Shown piece after piece: positions 35,304 through 44,397 of a DNA stretch of 64,000 nucleotides. The position numbers and the translations under genes are program-made. The first letter of the stretch is position 1, and each line of letters starts with the position of its first letter. The notes under the pieces are model-generated. The model saw only the letters and a program-made list of their open reading frames with translations, made no database searches and had not been told where the DNA came from. The stretch is from an uncultured Lachnobacterium sp. (lineage in GTDB: Bacteria > Bacillota > Clostridia > Lachnospirales > Lachnospiraceae). The DNA lies in NCBI GenBank assembly GCA_900543445.1, contig UQRC01000010.1, positions 1 through 64,000 of the forward strand, written 5' to 3'.

Positions 35304-36245
35304 ATGAAGATAGTATTTCTAGATGCGAAGACGATTGGCGAAGATATTGATCTGTCGGGCTTTGATGCATTAGGAGAAGTTGTAAAATATGGCTTTTCTA
35401 CAGAGCAAGAAGCAAGGGAGCGCTCAAAGGATGCGGACGTTCTGATCCTGAATAAGGTGCAGGTCAATGAGCAGACGATCGGCGAAGCGGATCATTTAAA
35501 GCTTGTGTGTGTGACCGCGACCGGAACCAATAATCTGGATAAAGAATATCTGGATAAACGTGGGATCGCATGGCGTAATGTTGCCGGGTATTCGACGGAA
35601 TCCGTGGCGCAGCATACGTTTGCAATGCTTTTTTATCTGCTGGAGAAGCTTCCATATTATGACAATTATGTAAAATCAGAGAAGTATGTGAACGACGTGT
35701 CGTTTACGCATTTTGCCAAAGCGTTTCATGAATTGTCAGGAATGACATATGGAATTATCGGATTGGGGAATATCGGACGAAGAGTGGCGGATATTGCCAA
35801 AGCGTTTGGCTGCCGCGTGATCTATTATTCCACATCCGGCCGCAATTCACAGCCGGGGTATGAGCGGGTGAGCTTTGATGAACTGCTGGAGCAGTCTGAT
35901 ATTGTGTCGATTCACGCGCCGTTAGACGAGAATACGCTCGGACTGATGAACAAAGAGGCATTTGCAAAGATGAAGAAGTCTGCAATCCTTCTGAATGTCG
36001 GAAGAGGACCGATCATCAATGAAGCGGATCTGGCAGAGGCTTTGAATAACAAGACGATTGCAGCGGCAGGACTAGATGTGTTGTCCGTAGAGCCGATGCA
36101 GGAGGACAATCCGCTTCGTGGAATTAAGGACAGTGAGCGGCTTTTGATTACGCCACATATTGCATGGGCTGGTGTGGAAGCAAGGAACCGGCTGATGGGA
36201 ATTATCCTGGGACAGATCAAGGAGTTTTTCAAGGCTCATGAATAA
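35304..36245 (+). CDS. D-2-hydroxyacid dehydrogenase (glycerate dehydrogenase-like)
   Basis: A 313-residue NAD-dependent D-2-hydroxyacid dehydrogenase. The NAD fold has IIGLGNIGRRVADIAKAFG (about 154-172). The catalytic triad is Arg in LNVGRGPIINEADL, Glu in VLSVEPMQED and His in TPHIAWAG. Substrate may be hydroxypyruvate, pyruvate or a keto acid; sequence alone does not decide. The ribosome site is weak (AGGGA, 11 bases from ATG). The hairpin array lies just upstream, so part of it could be in the 5' leader and influence expression. Confidence 0.9.
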   Translation: MKIVFLDAKTIGEDIDLSGFDALGEVVKYGFSTEQEARERSKDADVLILNKVQVNEQTIGEADHLKLVCVTATGTNNLDKEYLDKRGIAWRNVAGYSTESVAQHTFAMLFYLLEKLPYYDNYVKSEKYVNDVSFTHFAKAFHELSGMTYGIIGLGNIGRRVADIAKAFGCRVIYYSTSGRNSQPGYERVSFDELLEQSDIVSIHAPLDENTLGLMNKEAFAKMKKSAILLNVGRGPIINEADLAEALNNKTIAAAGLDVLSVEPMQEDNPLRGIKDSERLLITPHIAWAGVEARNRLMGIILGQIKEFFKAHE

Positions 36246-36319
36246 TTGAAAATCGATGACCGGATGGTATCCGTGCAATGAGAATACGAGGAATCGGCAG
36301 GGAGAACTCATATTTTAAG

Positions 36320-36347
36320 TTGACATTGGATATTATAGTGATATAAT
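36320..36347 (+). promoter_or_regulatory. sigma-A promoter of the radical SAM gene
   Basis: Perfect TTGACA (36320-36325) and TATAAT (36342-36347) with a 16-bp spacer. The implied 5' leader is about 170 bases with only small hairpins (GTATATT/AATATAC near 36419-36435) and no riboswitch I recognise. Confidence 0.85.
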
Positions 36348-36526
36348 CTGATATGGTATCGAAAACTACATGTAAAGCTAATCAATAACAGATATCGATA
36401 GACAAAATTGGAAAACTGTATATTGAAAATATACACGATTGTGTGATTGAATATTCTCATTCGGTGAAAAATCCAATATACTTCCAATAGAGTCAAAGAA
36501 TAAGAGAGAAAACGGAGGAGTAAGAG

Positions 36527-37924
36527 ATGGCAAGTTTAAAAGATGCGGCAGAGAGACAGGCATTTTCAATTGCAATCGATGCAACTTTGAAAAGCCTGAA
36601 TAAAGATAGAGAGAAGGCATTACTCAATATCGTTAATCTGGTTCAGAAGTTCATGGGAAATAATTTTACTGCAGAGTCCTATGAAGGCGCAAAGAAAATG
36701 ATTATGAATCCGGAACATAAATGGATGCGTTATGTCAACAGACTTCTTGATGAGACCGATCCACATGTTGCGAAGATGACAGCTTTAAATCTTGGTTATC
36801 AGGCAGCGTTTGCCGGAACGAAGAAGATTCGTAAGATGAGAGAAGTTGAGCAGTGTAATATTCCGTGGCTGATCCTGATGGATCCGACCAGCGCATGTAA
36901 TCTGCGTTGTACCGGATGCTGGGCTGCAGAGTACGGACATAAGCTGAACTTAAGCTTTGAAGAGATGGATAGCATTGTCACACAGGGTAAGGAACTTGGC
37001 ATATATTTTTATATGATGACAGGTGGAGAGCCTCTGGTACGTAAGGCTGATATCATCAAGCTTTGCGAGAAGCATAATGATTGTGCGTTCCACTGCTACA
37101 CAAACGGAACACTGGTTGATCAGGCGTTCTGCGATGATATGAAGAGAGTCGGTAATCTTTCGCTTTCTATTTCCCTTGAGGGATTTGAGGATGCAAATGA
37201 TTTCCGTCGTGGCGAAGGTGTATATAAGAAAGTTCTTTCCGCTATGGATTTATTACATGAGAACGGACTGATCTTCGGTAACAGTGTCTGCTACACAAGC
37301 AAGAATATGGATGCAGTCACAAGTGATGAGTTCTTCGACCTTCTGATCGAGCATGGAAGCCGCTTTGCATGGTACTTCCATCTGATGCCGGTTGGAATGA
37401 AGGCGTCACCGGAACTGATGCCGACAAAGGAACAGCGAGAGTATATTTATCATAGAATTCGTGAGGTTCGTGCAAAAGAAGGCGGAAAAGAGATCTTCGT
37501 TATGGACTTCCAAAATGATGGTGAGTTTGTAGGCGGATGTATCGCCGGAGGACGTAACTACTGTCATATTAATCCGAAGGGTGATGTGGAGCCTTGTGTA
37601 TTCATCCACTATTCCGGAGCAAACATTCGCGAGAAATCACTTCTTGAGTGCTTAAAGCAGCCTCTGTTTATGGCATACAGAGACAATCAGCCATTCAACG
37701 AGAACATGCTTCGTCCATGTCCAATGCTTGAGAATCCAGAGATTCTTCAGAAGATGGTACATGAGACCGGTGCTCATTCAACAGATGTTGAGGAAGCTGA
37801 GCCGGTAGAGCATCTTTGTGGAAAATGCGTTGATTACGCAAATGAGTGGAAAGGCACTGCTGATAAGTTATGGGCAGAGCATCCATATAAACAGAAAGGT
37901 TATACGAACTTCAAGAAGAAATAA
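36527..37924 (+). CDS. radical SAM protein with SPASM-like Cys cluster, function unknown
   Basis: A 465-residue protein. About 110 helical residues precede the radical SAM core, whose 4Fe-4S motif is SACNLRCTGCWA (Cys124, Cys128, Cys131), with MMTGGEPL at 163-170. The C-terminal part has a second Cys set: Cys338, 346, 357, 398, 431 and 434 (GGCIAGG, YCHINPKGDVEPC, CPM, CGKC), suggesting one or more auxiliary clusters. The chemistry is unknown. It is monocistronic with its own promoter and terminator, between the PlsY/UgtP-like pair and the LtaS gene. ACGGAGGAG precedes the ATG. No peptide precursor gene is visible nearby, so RiPP maturation is not indicated. Confidence 0.88.
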   Translation: MASLKDAAERQAFSIAIDATLKSLNKDREKALLNIVNLVQKFMGNNFTAESYEGAKKMIMNPEHKWMRYVNRLLDETDPHVAKMTALNLGYQAAFAGTKKIRKMREVEQCNIPWLILMDPTSACNLRCTGCWAAEYGHKLNLSFEEMDSIVTQGKELGIYFYMMTGGEPLVRKADIIKLCEKHNDCAFHCYTNGTLVDQAFCDDMKRVGNLSLSISLEGFEDANDFRRGEGVYKKVLSAMDLLHENGLIFGNSVCYTSKNMDAVTSDEFFDLLIEHGSRFAWYFHLMPVGMKASPELMPTKEQREYIYHRIREVRAKEGGKEIFVMDFQNDGEFVGGCIAGGRNYCHINPKGDVEPCVFIHYSGANIREKSLLECLKQPLFMAYRDNQPFNENMLRPCPMLENPEILQKMVHETGAHSTDVEEAEPVEHLCGKCVDYANEWKGTADKLWAEHPYKQKGYTNFKKK

Positions 37925-37965
37925 AGTTTGTAAAGTTTCACATAAAATTAAGATTTAGACACAGG

Positions 37966-37994
37966 ATTCCCGGTTTACATGCCGGGAATTTTGT
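37966..37994 (+). terminator. intrinsic terminator of the radical SAM gene
   Basis: An 8-bp stem ATTCCCGG/CCGGGAAT with an eight-base loop followed by TTTTGTT, 41 bases after the stop. Confidence 0.88.
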
Positions 37995-38011
37995 TGTATT
38001 GTAATGGAATG

Positions 38012-39964
38012 AAAATGAATTTTAAAATACGACTTGAATACGATAAGAAAAATAACATAAGGGCGGCGATCGCCATCATTTTAGCCATTGTCATGTATGT
38101 GACGATCGGATTTCACATTGCCGCACTGGTGGCTTACGGACTGCTATACTATCTGGTCAAAAGCATTAAGATTGATCTGGATGAGCGGTATCCGTGGCTT
38201 TGGACACTGATCTTGTTTATCGGTGGTTCTATCTTTACGACATTTATGATCCAGAGACTTCTTCTGGACTCCGAATTATTTGCAAGGACAAGTAATTACA
38301 AACTGTTTTTGAATGTCTTTTGTTGTCTTGTGGTATACTTCTTTGTTCAATTATTTACGAACAATAGCGGTCTGACCTGTATTATTTCCCATGTGACCCT
38401 ACTGTGTTTCGCATTTGTAGATTATTTTGTATATCTGTTCCGCGGCAATGAATTTCAGTTTGCCGATATCCGATCAATCGGAACGGGCTTAAGCGTTGCC
38501 GGTAATTACCAGCTTCGGCTGAATGCCAAAGGCGCATATGCGATTTTGGCAACGGCGCTTTTTATCGCATTCGTCCGCAAATGCCATATTAAGTTTGCGC
38601 ATGCATGGAAAATGCGTGTGATCGATGTGATGCTGGCAGCGATCGCATGTATGATCGTTGTGATCAATGCGTTTGACATCAATACGGAGACCTGGGAGCA
38701 GAAAGGAACATACCGCAACGGCTATATTTTAAATTTTATCCTTGGAATCAGGGATAGCTTTGTGGCGGCACCGGATGGATATTCGAAGGAAGCGATTCAG
38801 TCGCTGGAGCAGGAATACCAGGCGGATGATAAGAATTATTCCAAGACGGATGTGAAGGATCCAACGATTATTGTAATTATGAATGAGTCATTTTCCGACC
38901 TGAGCGTGCTGGGAGAGCTGAAGACGAATGTGGAACTGACACCTTTTATTGATTCTCTGAAAGAAAATACGACGAAGGGTTATGCTTTGTCTTCCGTGTT
39001 TGGCGCGAAGACACCGAACTCGGAGTGGGAATATCTGACCGGAAATTCGATGGCTTTCCTGCCGAGCGGATCGGTTGTTTACCAGCAGTACATCAGTGAT
39101 ACGCCGACATCCATTGTGTCGAATCTGAAAGACATCGGGTATACCTGTGTTGCGATGCATCCGTATTATGAGACCGGCTGGAGCCGAAATCAGGTTTATC
39201 CGGATATCGGATATGATGAGATGCATTTCATCGATGATTTTGATCAGTCGAAGATTTTGCGAGAGTATATTACGGATCAGGAATTGTATGATAAGATCAT
39301 TGACCGTTATGAAAGCCGCGGGGCGAATGAAAAGCTTTATCTGATGGGAATTACGATGCAGAACCATGGAGGATATGGGGAACCGTACGATAATTTCCAT
39401 GAGGATGTGTATAAGATTGGCCGTTCATACACGGATGCAAATCAGTATCTGTCACTTGTGCATGAAAGTGATAAGGCGGTTGAGAATCTGATTAACTATT
39501 TTTCCAGTGTGGATGATCCGGTAGAGATCGTATTCTTCGGAGATCATCAGCCGAGTCTGAACAGTAATTTCTATCCGATCTTAAACGGAAAAGGATTATC
39601 CGGATTGACCGAAGATGAATTAGAGAAGCTGTACACGGTTCCGTTCTTTATCTGGACGAATTATGATACGCCGGAGGAGAATGTCGATATCACAAGCCTA
39701 AACTATCTGTCAACACTGACACTTGAGCGTGCGGGAATCGAGCTTCCGGAGTATAACAAATTTCTTGCCGAGATGATGGACGTTGTTCCGGCAATCAATT
39801 CCAGAGGATACTATTCGGAGAGCAACGGCTGCTATCTGCACCTCGATGAGGCCACCGGAGAGGAAGCAGAGTGGATCAACCGTTACAATATATTGCAGTA
39901 CAATTCTATGTTTGATAAAAAGGGACGAAGTAACATATTCTTTCCGTATGATCTGAAAAAATAA
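38012..39964 (+). CDS. LtaS-type lipoteichoic acid synthase/sulfatase-fold phosphoglycerol transferase
   Basis: A 650-residue protein with about five N-terminal membrane helices (to about residue 220) and an extracellular sulfatase-fold domain. The metal/active-site marks are IIVIMNESFSD, the catalytic-Thr segment GAKTPNSEWEYLTG, and IVFFGDHQPS. LtaS polymerises glycerol phosphate from phosphatidylglycerol onto a glycolipid anchor, releasing diacylglycerol. The UgtP-like and DAG kinase genes of this window would supply the anchor and recycle the DAG; this link is inferred. The start is uncertain: the frame opens inside the preceding terminator (37979), and the ATG at 38012 has a weak GGA six bases upstream. 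Confidence 0.88.
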   Translation, partial: KMNFKIRLEYDKKNNIRAAIAIILAIVMYVTIGFHIAALVAYGLLYYLVKSIKIDLDERYPWLWTLILFIGGSIFTTFMIQRLLLDSELFARTSNYKLFLNVFCCLVVYFFVQLFTNNSGLTCIISHVTLLCFAFVDYFVYLFRGNEFQFADIRSIGTGLSVAGNYQLRLNAKGAYAILATALFIAFVRKCHIKFAHAWKMRVIDVMLAAIACMIVVINAFDINTETWEQKGTYRNGYILNFILGIRDSFVAAPDGYSKEAIQSLEQEYQADDKNYSKTDVKDPTIIVIMNESFSDLSVLGELKTNVELTPFIDSLKENTTKGYALSSVFGAKTPNSEWEYLTGNSMAFLPSGSVVYQQYISDTPTSIVSNLKDIGYTCVAMHPYYETGWSRNQVYPDIGYDEMHFIDDFDQSKILREYITDQELYDKIIDRYESRGANEKLYLMGITMQNHGGYGEPYDNFHEDVYKIGRSYTDANQYLSLVHESDKAVENLINYFSSVDDPVEIVFFGDHQPSLNSNFYPILNGKGLSGLTEDELEKLYTVPFFIWTNYDTPEENVDITSLNYLSTLTLERAGIELPEYNKFLAEMMDVVPAINSRGYYSESNGCYLHLDEATGEEAEWINRYNILQYNSMFDKKGRSNIFFPYDLKK

Positions 39965-39994
39965 TCGGAGAGAACAGGATAAGAGGGGGACGTT

Positions 39995-42220
39995 GTGAGA
40001 CTAAAAGATTTATTACCATATGATAATATCGTCGTGCAATGCCATGATAATCCGGATGCGGATGCGCTCGCGTGCGGATTTGGTGTATATCTGTATTTGC
40101 AGTCACAGGGCAAAAAGCCGGATCTGATCTATGCCGGACGCAACCGGATCCGCAAGAGCAATCTTGTGATGATGGTTCAGGATCTGGAGATTCCGATCCG
40201 GCATGTGGACAAGCTGGAGAAGACACCGGATCTCTTAGTGATGGTGGACTGTCAGTATGGCGGTGGTAATTCCATGCGTTTTGATGCGCATACGGTAGCG
40301 GTCATCGACCATCACCGTATCAACACGCAGCTTCCGAAGCTTTCGGAAGTCCGTAGCAATCTTGGTGCATGTTCGACTTTGATCTGGCAGTTGTTAAAGA
40401 AAGAAAATTTCGATGTGCAAAATAATCGTAAGCTTTCTACCGCTTTATATTACGGGTTATATACGGACACGAGTGGTCTGTCTGAACTCGCACACCCGCT
40501 GGACAAGGATCTCAGGGATGAGGCTGCGTTTGATGTGCAGCTGATGCATAAATACCGCAATGCGAATCTTTCGCTTGAAGATTTGGAGACGGCGGGAGCT
40601 GCTTTATTACACAGTGATTATCTTGAGGAGTATCGTGCAGCAGTCGTGAAATCAGGACCGTGTGATCCGAATGTTCTTGGTATCATCAGCGATCTTGTGC
40701 TTGAGGTGGATGCGATCGATATCTGTGTCGTATTCAATGTTGTGCAGGATGGCGTCAAATTTTCGGTTCGAAGCTGCATCAAGGAAGTGAAGGCGAACGA
40801 GCTGGCGGCGGAACTCAGCAAAGGCATCGGTTCCGGAGGTGGACACGAGGCCAAGGCCGGTGGATTTATTGCGATGGATCTGTTGACCAAGGAGTATTTA
40901 AGGCTCTGTGAGCAGCATCATTTTATGCCACGCATGGAACTGGATGAGGTGAGTGACAGTGAACATCCGTCTGCATCTGGTGTGAAGTCAGTATTAGAGA
41001 ACCGGTTCCGCAAGTATATGGATGATACCGACATCATCTATGCAAGAGAATGTAAGCTTGACAGTGATAATGCAGAACATTACTGCAGAAAGCAGGTGCC
41101 ATGGGGCTTTGTCCGCGCAACGGATCTGATTGAGTCCGGTACGAAAGCTGTCATAAGAACCATGCATGGAGATATTGAGACTGTGATCGTGGAGGATATG
41201 ATCCTTACAATCAGCCCGATGGGCGGTGTGCTCTTCTGTAAGGAGAGTGATTTTGCAAAGCAGTATCGCAGTTATCCGAATTGGGAATTCAGACTGCGCG
41301 ATGCAGAGTATTCGCCGACAATCAAGCTGGAGAAATCCGGTCGTGTCATTTCCCCAATGAAGGATGCAAAAGTTTGTGTCCCGAGAGGAAAGCTTTTTAT
41401 TCATGCACGCCGTCTGGACCGGAAGGTCAAGCTTTTTACGGAAGTAGACGGAGAGCAGCATTATACGTTAGGCCGAATCGGAGATTATCTGTCCGATGAC
41501 ACCGAACAGATAGAGGGTGTATGTATTATGAAGAAAGAATTTTTTGAGCAGACCTATCACAAGGCAGGACTTGCGCATGGACGCAAGGCGGTTGTCTTTG
41601 ATCTGGACGGAACGCTTCTTGACACATTGGAAGATCTTAAGGATGCTACGAATGCGGCGCTTGTGTCGCAGGAAATGCCACAGTGTACTTTGGAACAGGT
41701 CAGACAGTATGTCGGTAATGGTGTGCGCAAGCTGATGATCCGTGCGGTTCCGGATGGTGAAGAAAATCCGTTGTTTGAGCAGACGTTCGCAGCATTCAAG
41801 GCATATTATGGTGAACATTGTCTGGATCACACACTTCCTTATCCGGGTGTCTTAAATGTGATGAAGGAGTTAAAGGAGCGGGGAATCAAGATTGCGATCG
41901 TGTCGAACAAGCTGGATTCTGCAGTAAAGGAACTGGATGAGAAATTTTTCGCAGAGTATACAACTGCTGCAATCGGTGAGATGGAAGGTGTTGCGAGAAA
42001 ACCGGCACCGGATATGGTCGAGAAGGCGCTGCGTGAGCTTGGCGTTGCCAAAAGCGATGCGGTCTATGTCGGAGACTCGGATGTTGATATTCAGACAGCA
42101 CAGAATTCGGGGCTGGATTGTATTTCCGTTACATGGGGATTTCGGGATGTGCCGTTCCTTCGTGAGCACGGAGCAAAAACAATGATCGATAAGCCGCAGG
42201 AACTCTTGTCGCTGGTGTAG
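39995..42220 (+). CDS. DHH/DHHA1 phosphoesterase fused to a HAD phosphatase
   Basis: A 741-residue three-part protein. Residues 1-310 are a NrnA-like DHH-DHHA1 phosphoesterase (HDNPDADALA, VDCQYGGG, IDHHRIN, GSGGGHEAKAGGF), a family that degrades nanoRNA, pAp or cyclic dinucleotide products. Residues about 330-520 are a linker domain I do not recognise (with GFVRATDLIESGTKAVI and ILTISPMGGVLFCKESDF). Residues about 525-740 are a HAD subfamily IA phosphatase like phosphoglycolate phosphatase (VVFDLDGTLLDTLEDL, IVSNK, KPAPDMV, VGDSDVDIQTAQNSG). The GTG start follows AGAGGGGG. There is no frame break, so the fusion appears genuine. Both enzymatic ends keep their motifs. Confidence 0.88.
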   Translation: MRLKDLLPYDNIVVQCHDNPDADALACGFGVYLYLQSQGKKPDLIYAGRNRIRKSNLVMMVQDLEIPIRHVDKLEKTPDLLVMVDCQYGGGNSMRFDAHTVAVIDHHRINTQLPKLSEVRSNLGACSTLIWQLLKKENFDVQNNRKLSTALYYGLYTDTSGLSELAHPLDKDLRDEAAFDVQLMHKYRNANLSLEDLETAGAALLHSDYLEEYRAAVVKSGPCDPNVLGIISDLVLEVDAIDICVVFNVVQDGVKFSVRSCIKEVKANELAAELSKGIGSGGGHEAKAGGFIAMDLLTKEYLRLCEQHHFMPRMELDEVSDSEHPSASGVKSVLENRFRKYMDDTDIIYARECKLDSDNAEHYCRKQVPWGFVRATDLIESGTKAVIRTMHGDIETVIVEDMILTISPMGGVLFCKESDFAKQYRSYPNWEFRLRDAEYSPTIKLEKSGRVISPMKDAKVCVPRGKLFIHARRLDRKVKLFTEVDGEQHYTLGRIGDYLSDDTEQIEGVCIMKKEFFEQTYHKAGLAHGRKAVVFDLDGTLLDTLEDLKDATNAALVSQEMPQCTLEQVRQYVGNGVRKLMIRAVPDGEENPLFEQTFAAFKAYYGEHCLDHTLPYPGVLNVMKELKERGIKIAIVSNKLDSAVKELDEKFFAEYTTAAIGEMEGVARKPAPDMVEKALRELGVAKSDAVYVGDSDVDIQTAQNSGLDCISVTWGFRDVPFLREHGAKTMIDKPQELLSLV

Positions 42221-42329
42221 ATTTTTGATATGATTAGACAAGAGACAGCAATGTTTTTCAGCCGCGAAAGGGATGAGATGAGAGTCGCAATCCGTATGGT
42301 GGTTTATCTTACAAAAGGAGTACAGGCAG

Positions 42330-43199
42330 ATGGAAGAGAGAATTTCAGGACATACCGGATTACTCGCATTGATCGGTTCACCGGTCGGACATTCCGGATC
42401 ACCGGCAATGTATAATTACAGCTTTGCAAAGCTGGGGCTCGATTATGCATATGTCGCATTTGATATAAAGGAAGATCAGGTAAAGGATGCCTTGGAGGCA
42501 ATGAAGCTTTTTAAGATGAGAGGCTGCAACGTGACGATGCCGGATAAGACGGAGGCGGCTAAGTGTGTGGATGAGTTGTCACCGGCGGCACAGATTATCG
42601 GTGCGGTCAACACGATTGTCAACGATGATGGCAAACTTACCGGATATATTACGGACGGAGAGGGCTTCGTCAACAATTTAAAGGATCACGGAATTGACAT
42701 CAAGGGCAAGAAGATTACGGTTGCAGGCGGCGGCGGAGCTGCTACGGCAATTCAGGTACAGTGTGCGCTTGATGGAGCAAGAGAAATCACGATTTTTAAC
42801 ATTAAAGATGCGTTCTTTGAGAGAACACTGCAGACAGCGGAGAAGATCCGCGCAGCAGTTCCGGGAATTGTGGTAAATGTGTACGATATTGCAGACACTG
42901 CCAAGATGACGGCGGAGATTCAGTCGAGCGATATCTTTGCGAATGCAACGATCGTCGGCATGAAGCCGATGGATGATCAGAGTGTAGTGAAGGATCTGTC
43001 CGCATTCCGCCCGGGACTGGTTGTGTGTGATGCAGTCTATAATCCGGAGGAGACAAAGCTGCTTCGCGAGGCAAAGGAGGTCGGATGCACCTGCATCGGC
43101 GGTAAAGGCATGCTTTTGTGGCAGGGAGTTGCAGCTTTTAAATTATACACAGGCATGGATATGCCGGTAGAGGAAGTGAAGGAGAAGTTTTTTTCATGA
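42330..43199 (+). CDS. shikimate/quinate dehydrogenase (YdiB-type)
   Basis: A 289-residue AroE-superfamily enzyme. It has the shikimate site GSPVGHSGSPAMYN, the catalytic-Lys region NVTMPDK, GAVNTIVNDDG, the Asp of YITDGEGF and the nucleotide loop AGGGGAATAIQ. Length and long matching stretches (VDELSPAA, IVGMKPMDDQSVV, GMLLWQGVAAFKLYTG) fit E. coli YdiB better than AroE. The Arg of the NADP-selecting NRT motif of AroE is replaced (FNIKD), so NAD use is possible. AAAGGAG is nine bases upstream. It overlaps aroK by four bases (ATGA). Confidence 0.92.
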   Translation: MEERISGHTGLLALIGSPVGHSGSPAMYNYSFAKLGLDYAYVAFDIKEDQVKDALEAMKLFKMRGCNVTMPDKTEAAKCVDELSPAAQIIGAVNTIVNDDGKLTGYITDGEGFVNNLKDHGIDIKGKKITVAGGGGAATAIQVQCALDGAREITIFNIKDAFFERTLQTAEKIRAAVPGIVVNVYDIADTAKMTAEIQSSDIFANATIVGMKPMDDQSVVKDLSAFRPGLVVCDAVYNPEETKLLREAKEVGCTCIGGKGMLLWQGVAAFKLYTGMDMPVEEVKEKFFS

Positions 43200-43729
43200 G
43201 TGAGGGTATAAGCAGAAGTATTTTCCTGATCGGATTTATGGGAGCCGGTAAAAGCACGATCGCACGTGCCCTGCAGAGAGAACTCGGATTCCCGCTGATC
43301 GAGATGGATGAGAGGATCGTCAAGGAGCAGGGAATGTCCATCAATGATATTTTCGCACAGTATGGCGAGGATCATTTCAGAGACATTGAGAGTCAGTTGA
43401 TCGTAGATATCGGTAAGGAGGAACCAAGCATCGTTTCCTGTGGAGGAGGCGTGGTTGTCCGCCCACAGAACACGCAGAATATGAAAGAAATCGGTCGTAT
43501 CGTTTTCCTAAAAGCGACACCGGAGACCATCTATGAGCGTGTGAAGAACAGCACGGATCGTCCGATATTAAACGGACATATGAATGTGGAATATATCGCA
43601 GAACTGATGGAGAAGCGCCGCGCGTTGTATGAGGCGGCAGCTGACATTACGATCCAGACGGACGGCAAGACGAGAGAGCAGATCTGTGAGGAAATCATTG
43701 GAAAGATGAGGAATACGAATGAAGTTTAG
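43196..43729 (+). CDS. aroK: shikimate kinase
   Basis: A 177-residue P-loop kinase that phosphorylates shikimate at the 3-hydroxyl in chorismate synthesis. Walker A is GFMGAGKS, then IEMDERIVKEQG (shikimate-site Asp), HFRDIESQ and the SCGGGVVV motif; the lid carries NSTDRPIL. Start overlaps the dehydrogenase stop and its own end overlaps the DUF624 gene by 11 bases. The adjacent dehydrogenase and kinase form two consecutive shikimate-pathway steps. Confidence 0.95.
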   Translation: MSEGISRSIFLIGFMGAGKSTIARALQRELGFPLIEMDERIVKEQGMSINDIFAQYGEDHFRDIESQLIVDIGKEEPSIVSCGGGVVVRPQNTQNMKEIGRIVFLKATPETIYERVKNSTDRPILNGHMNVEYIAELMEKRRALYEAAADITIQTDGKTREQICEEIIGKMRNTNEV

Positions 43730-44369
43730 TTGGGATAATAAACTGTTTCAGGCATTGGGGAAGATGGTCGACTGTATGGCTCTTAGTGCATTATGGGTGC
43801 TTTGTAGTCTTCCATTGTTTACATTTGGAGCATCGACAAGTGCGCTCTATTATGCAATCCACAAATCTGTGCGTGGTAACAGAGGGTATATGACGAAGAA
43901 TTTCTTCCATGCATTCACCAAGGGATTCAAGCAGTCGACGTTGTCCTGGTTGATTCTTCTTGTTGTGCAGATTATTCTTGGGATGGATGCATACATTACG
44001 TTCCAGACGTTAAAGACCGGAAATAAGATGGGAGTCTTCTTCTATTTCTTCCTGATCATGATCGCGTTCAGCATTATCTGGGGATGTTATATCTTCCCAT
44101 ATGCGGCACGTTTTGAGGACAGTGTGAAGGCAACACTCAAGAATGCATTTTTTATGATGATCATTCATTTACCATGGTCATTACTGATTCTGGTGCTTTT
44201 TGTGGCAGCAGTACTTGTGATCTATTTCTTCCCGGTTTTGATCTTTTTGATTCCGGCGTTGTTGTTCCTTACCTATGACGGAATCTTAGAGCGCATTTTC
44301 CGTAAATATATGAGCGAGGAAGATTTAGAGAAAGAAAAAGAAAACGATCTTGCAGATCGCATAGATTAA
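43719..44369 (+). CDS. YesL/DUF624 family membrane protein
   Basis: A 216-residue protein with about five membrane helices. It carries the DUF624 pattern: ALSALWVLCSLPLFTFGAS near the N terminus, then FTKGFKQSTLSWL, and IFPYAARFEDSVKATLKNAF. The C terminus is a charged tail (EEDLEKEKENDL). YesL-type genes often accompany carbohydrate ABC transporters in Bacillota; none is here and the role is unknown. The start lies within the end of aroK, with GAGG upstream. Confidence 0.85.
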   Translation: MKFSWDNKLFQALGKMVDCMALSALWVLCSLPLFTFGASTSALYYAIHKSVRGNRGYMTKNFFHAFTKGFKQSTLSWLILLVVQIILGMDAYITFQTLKTGNKMGVFFYFFLIMIAFSIIWGCYIFPYAARFEDSVKATLKNAFFMMIIHLPWSLLILVLFVAAVLVIYFFPVLIFLIPALLFLTYDGILERIFRKYMSEEDLEKEKENDLADRID

Positions 44370-44397
44370 TTGATACATACAGAAAGGGGTATATATT

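Noticed and set aside
36350..36526. Riboswitch in the radical SAM leader
   Set aside because: Only small local hairpins are seen and none matches a known aptamer core that I can recognise; no terminator is present in the leader.
36527..37924. Radical SAM gene as a RiPP maturase
   Set aside because: No small precursor-peptide gene, transporter or protease lies beside it, and it is transcribed alone.
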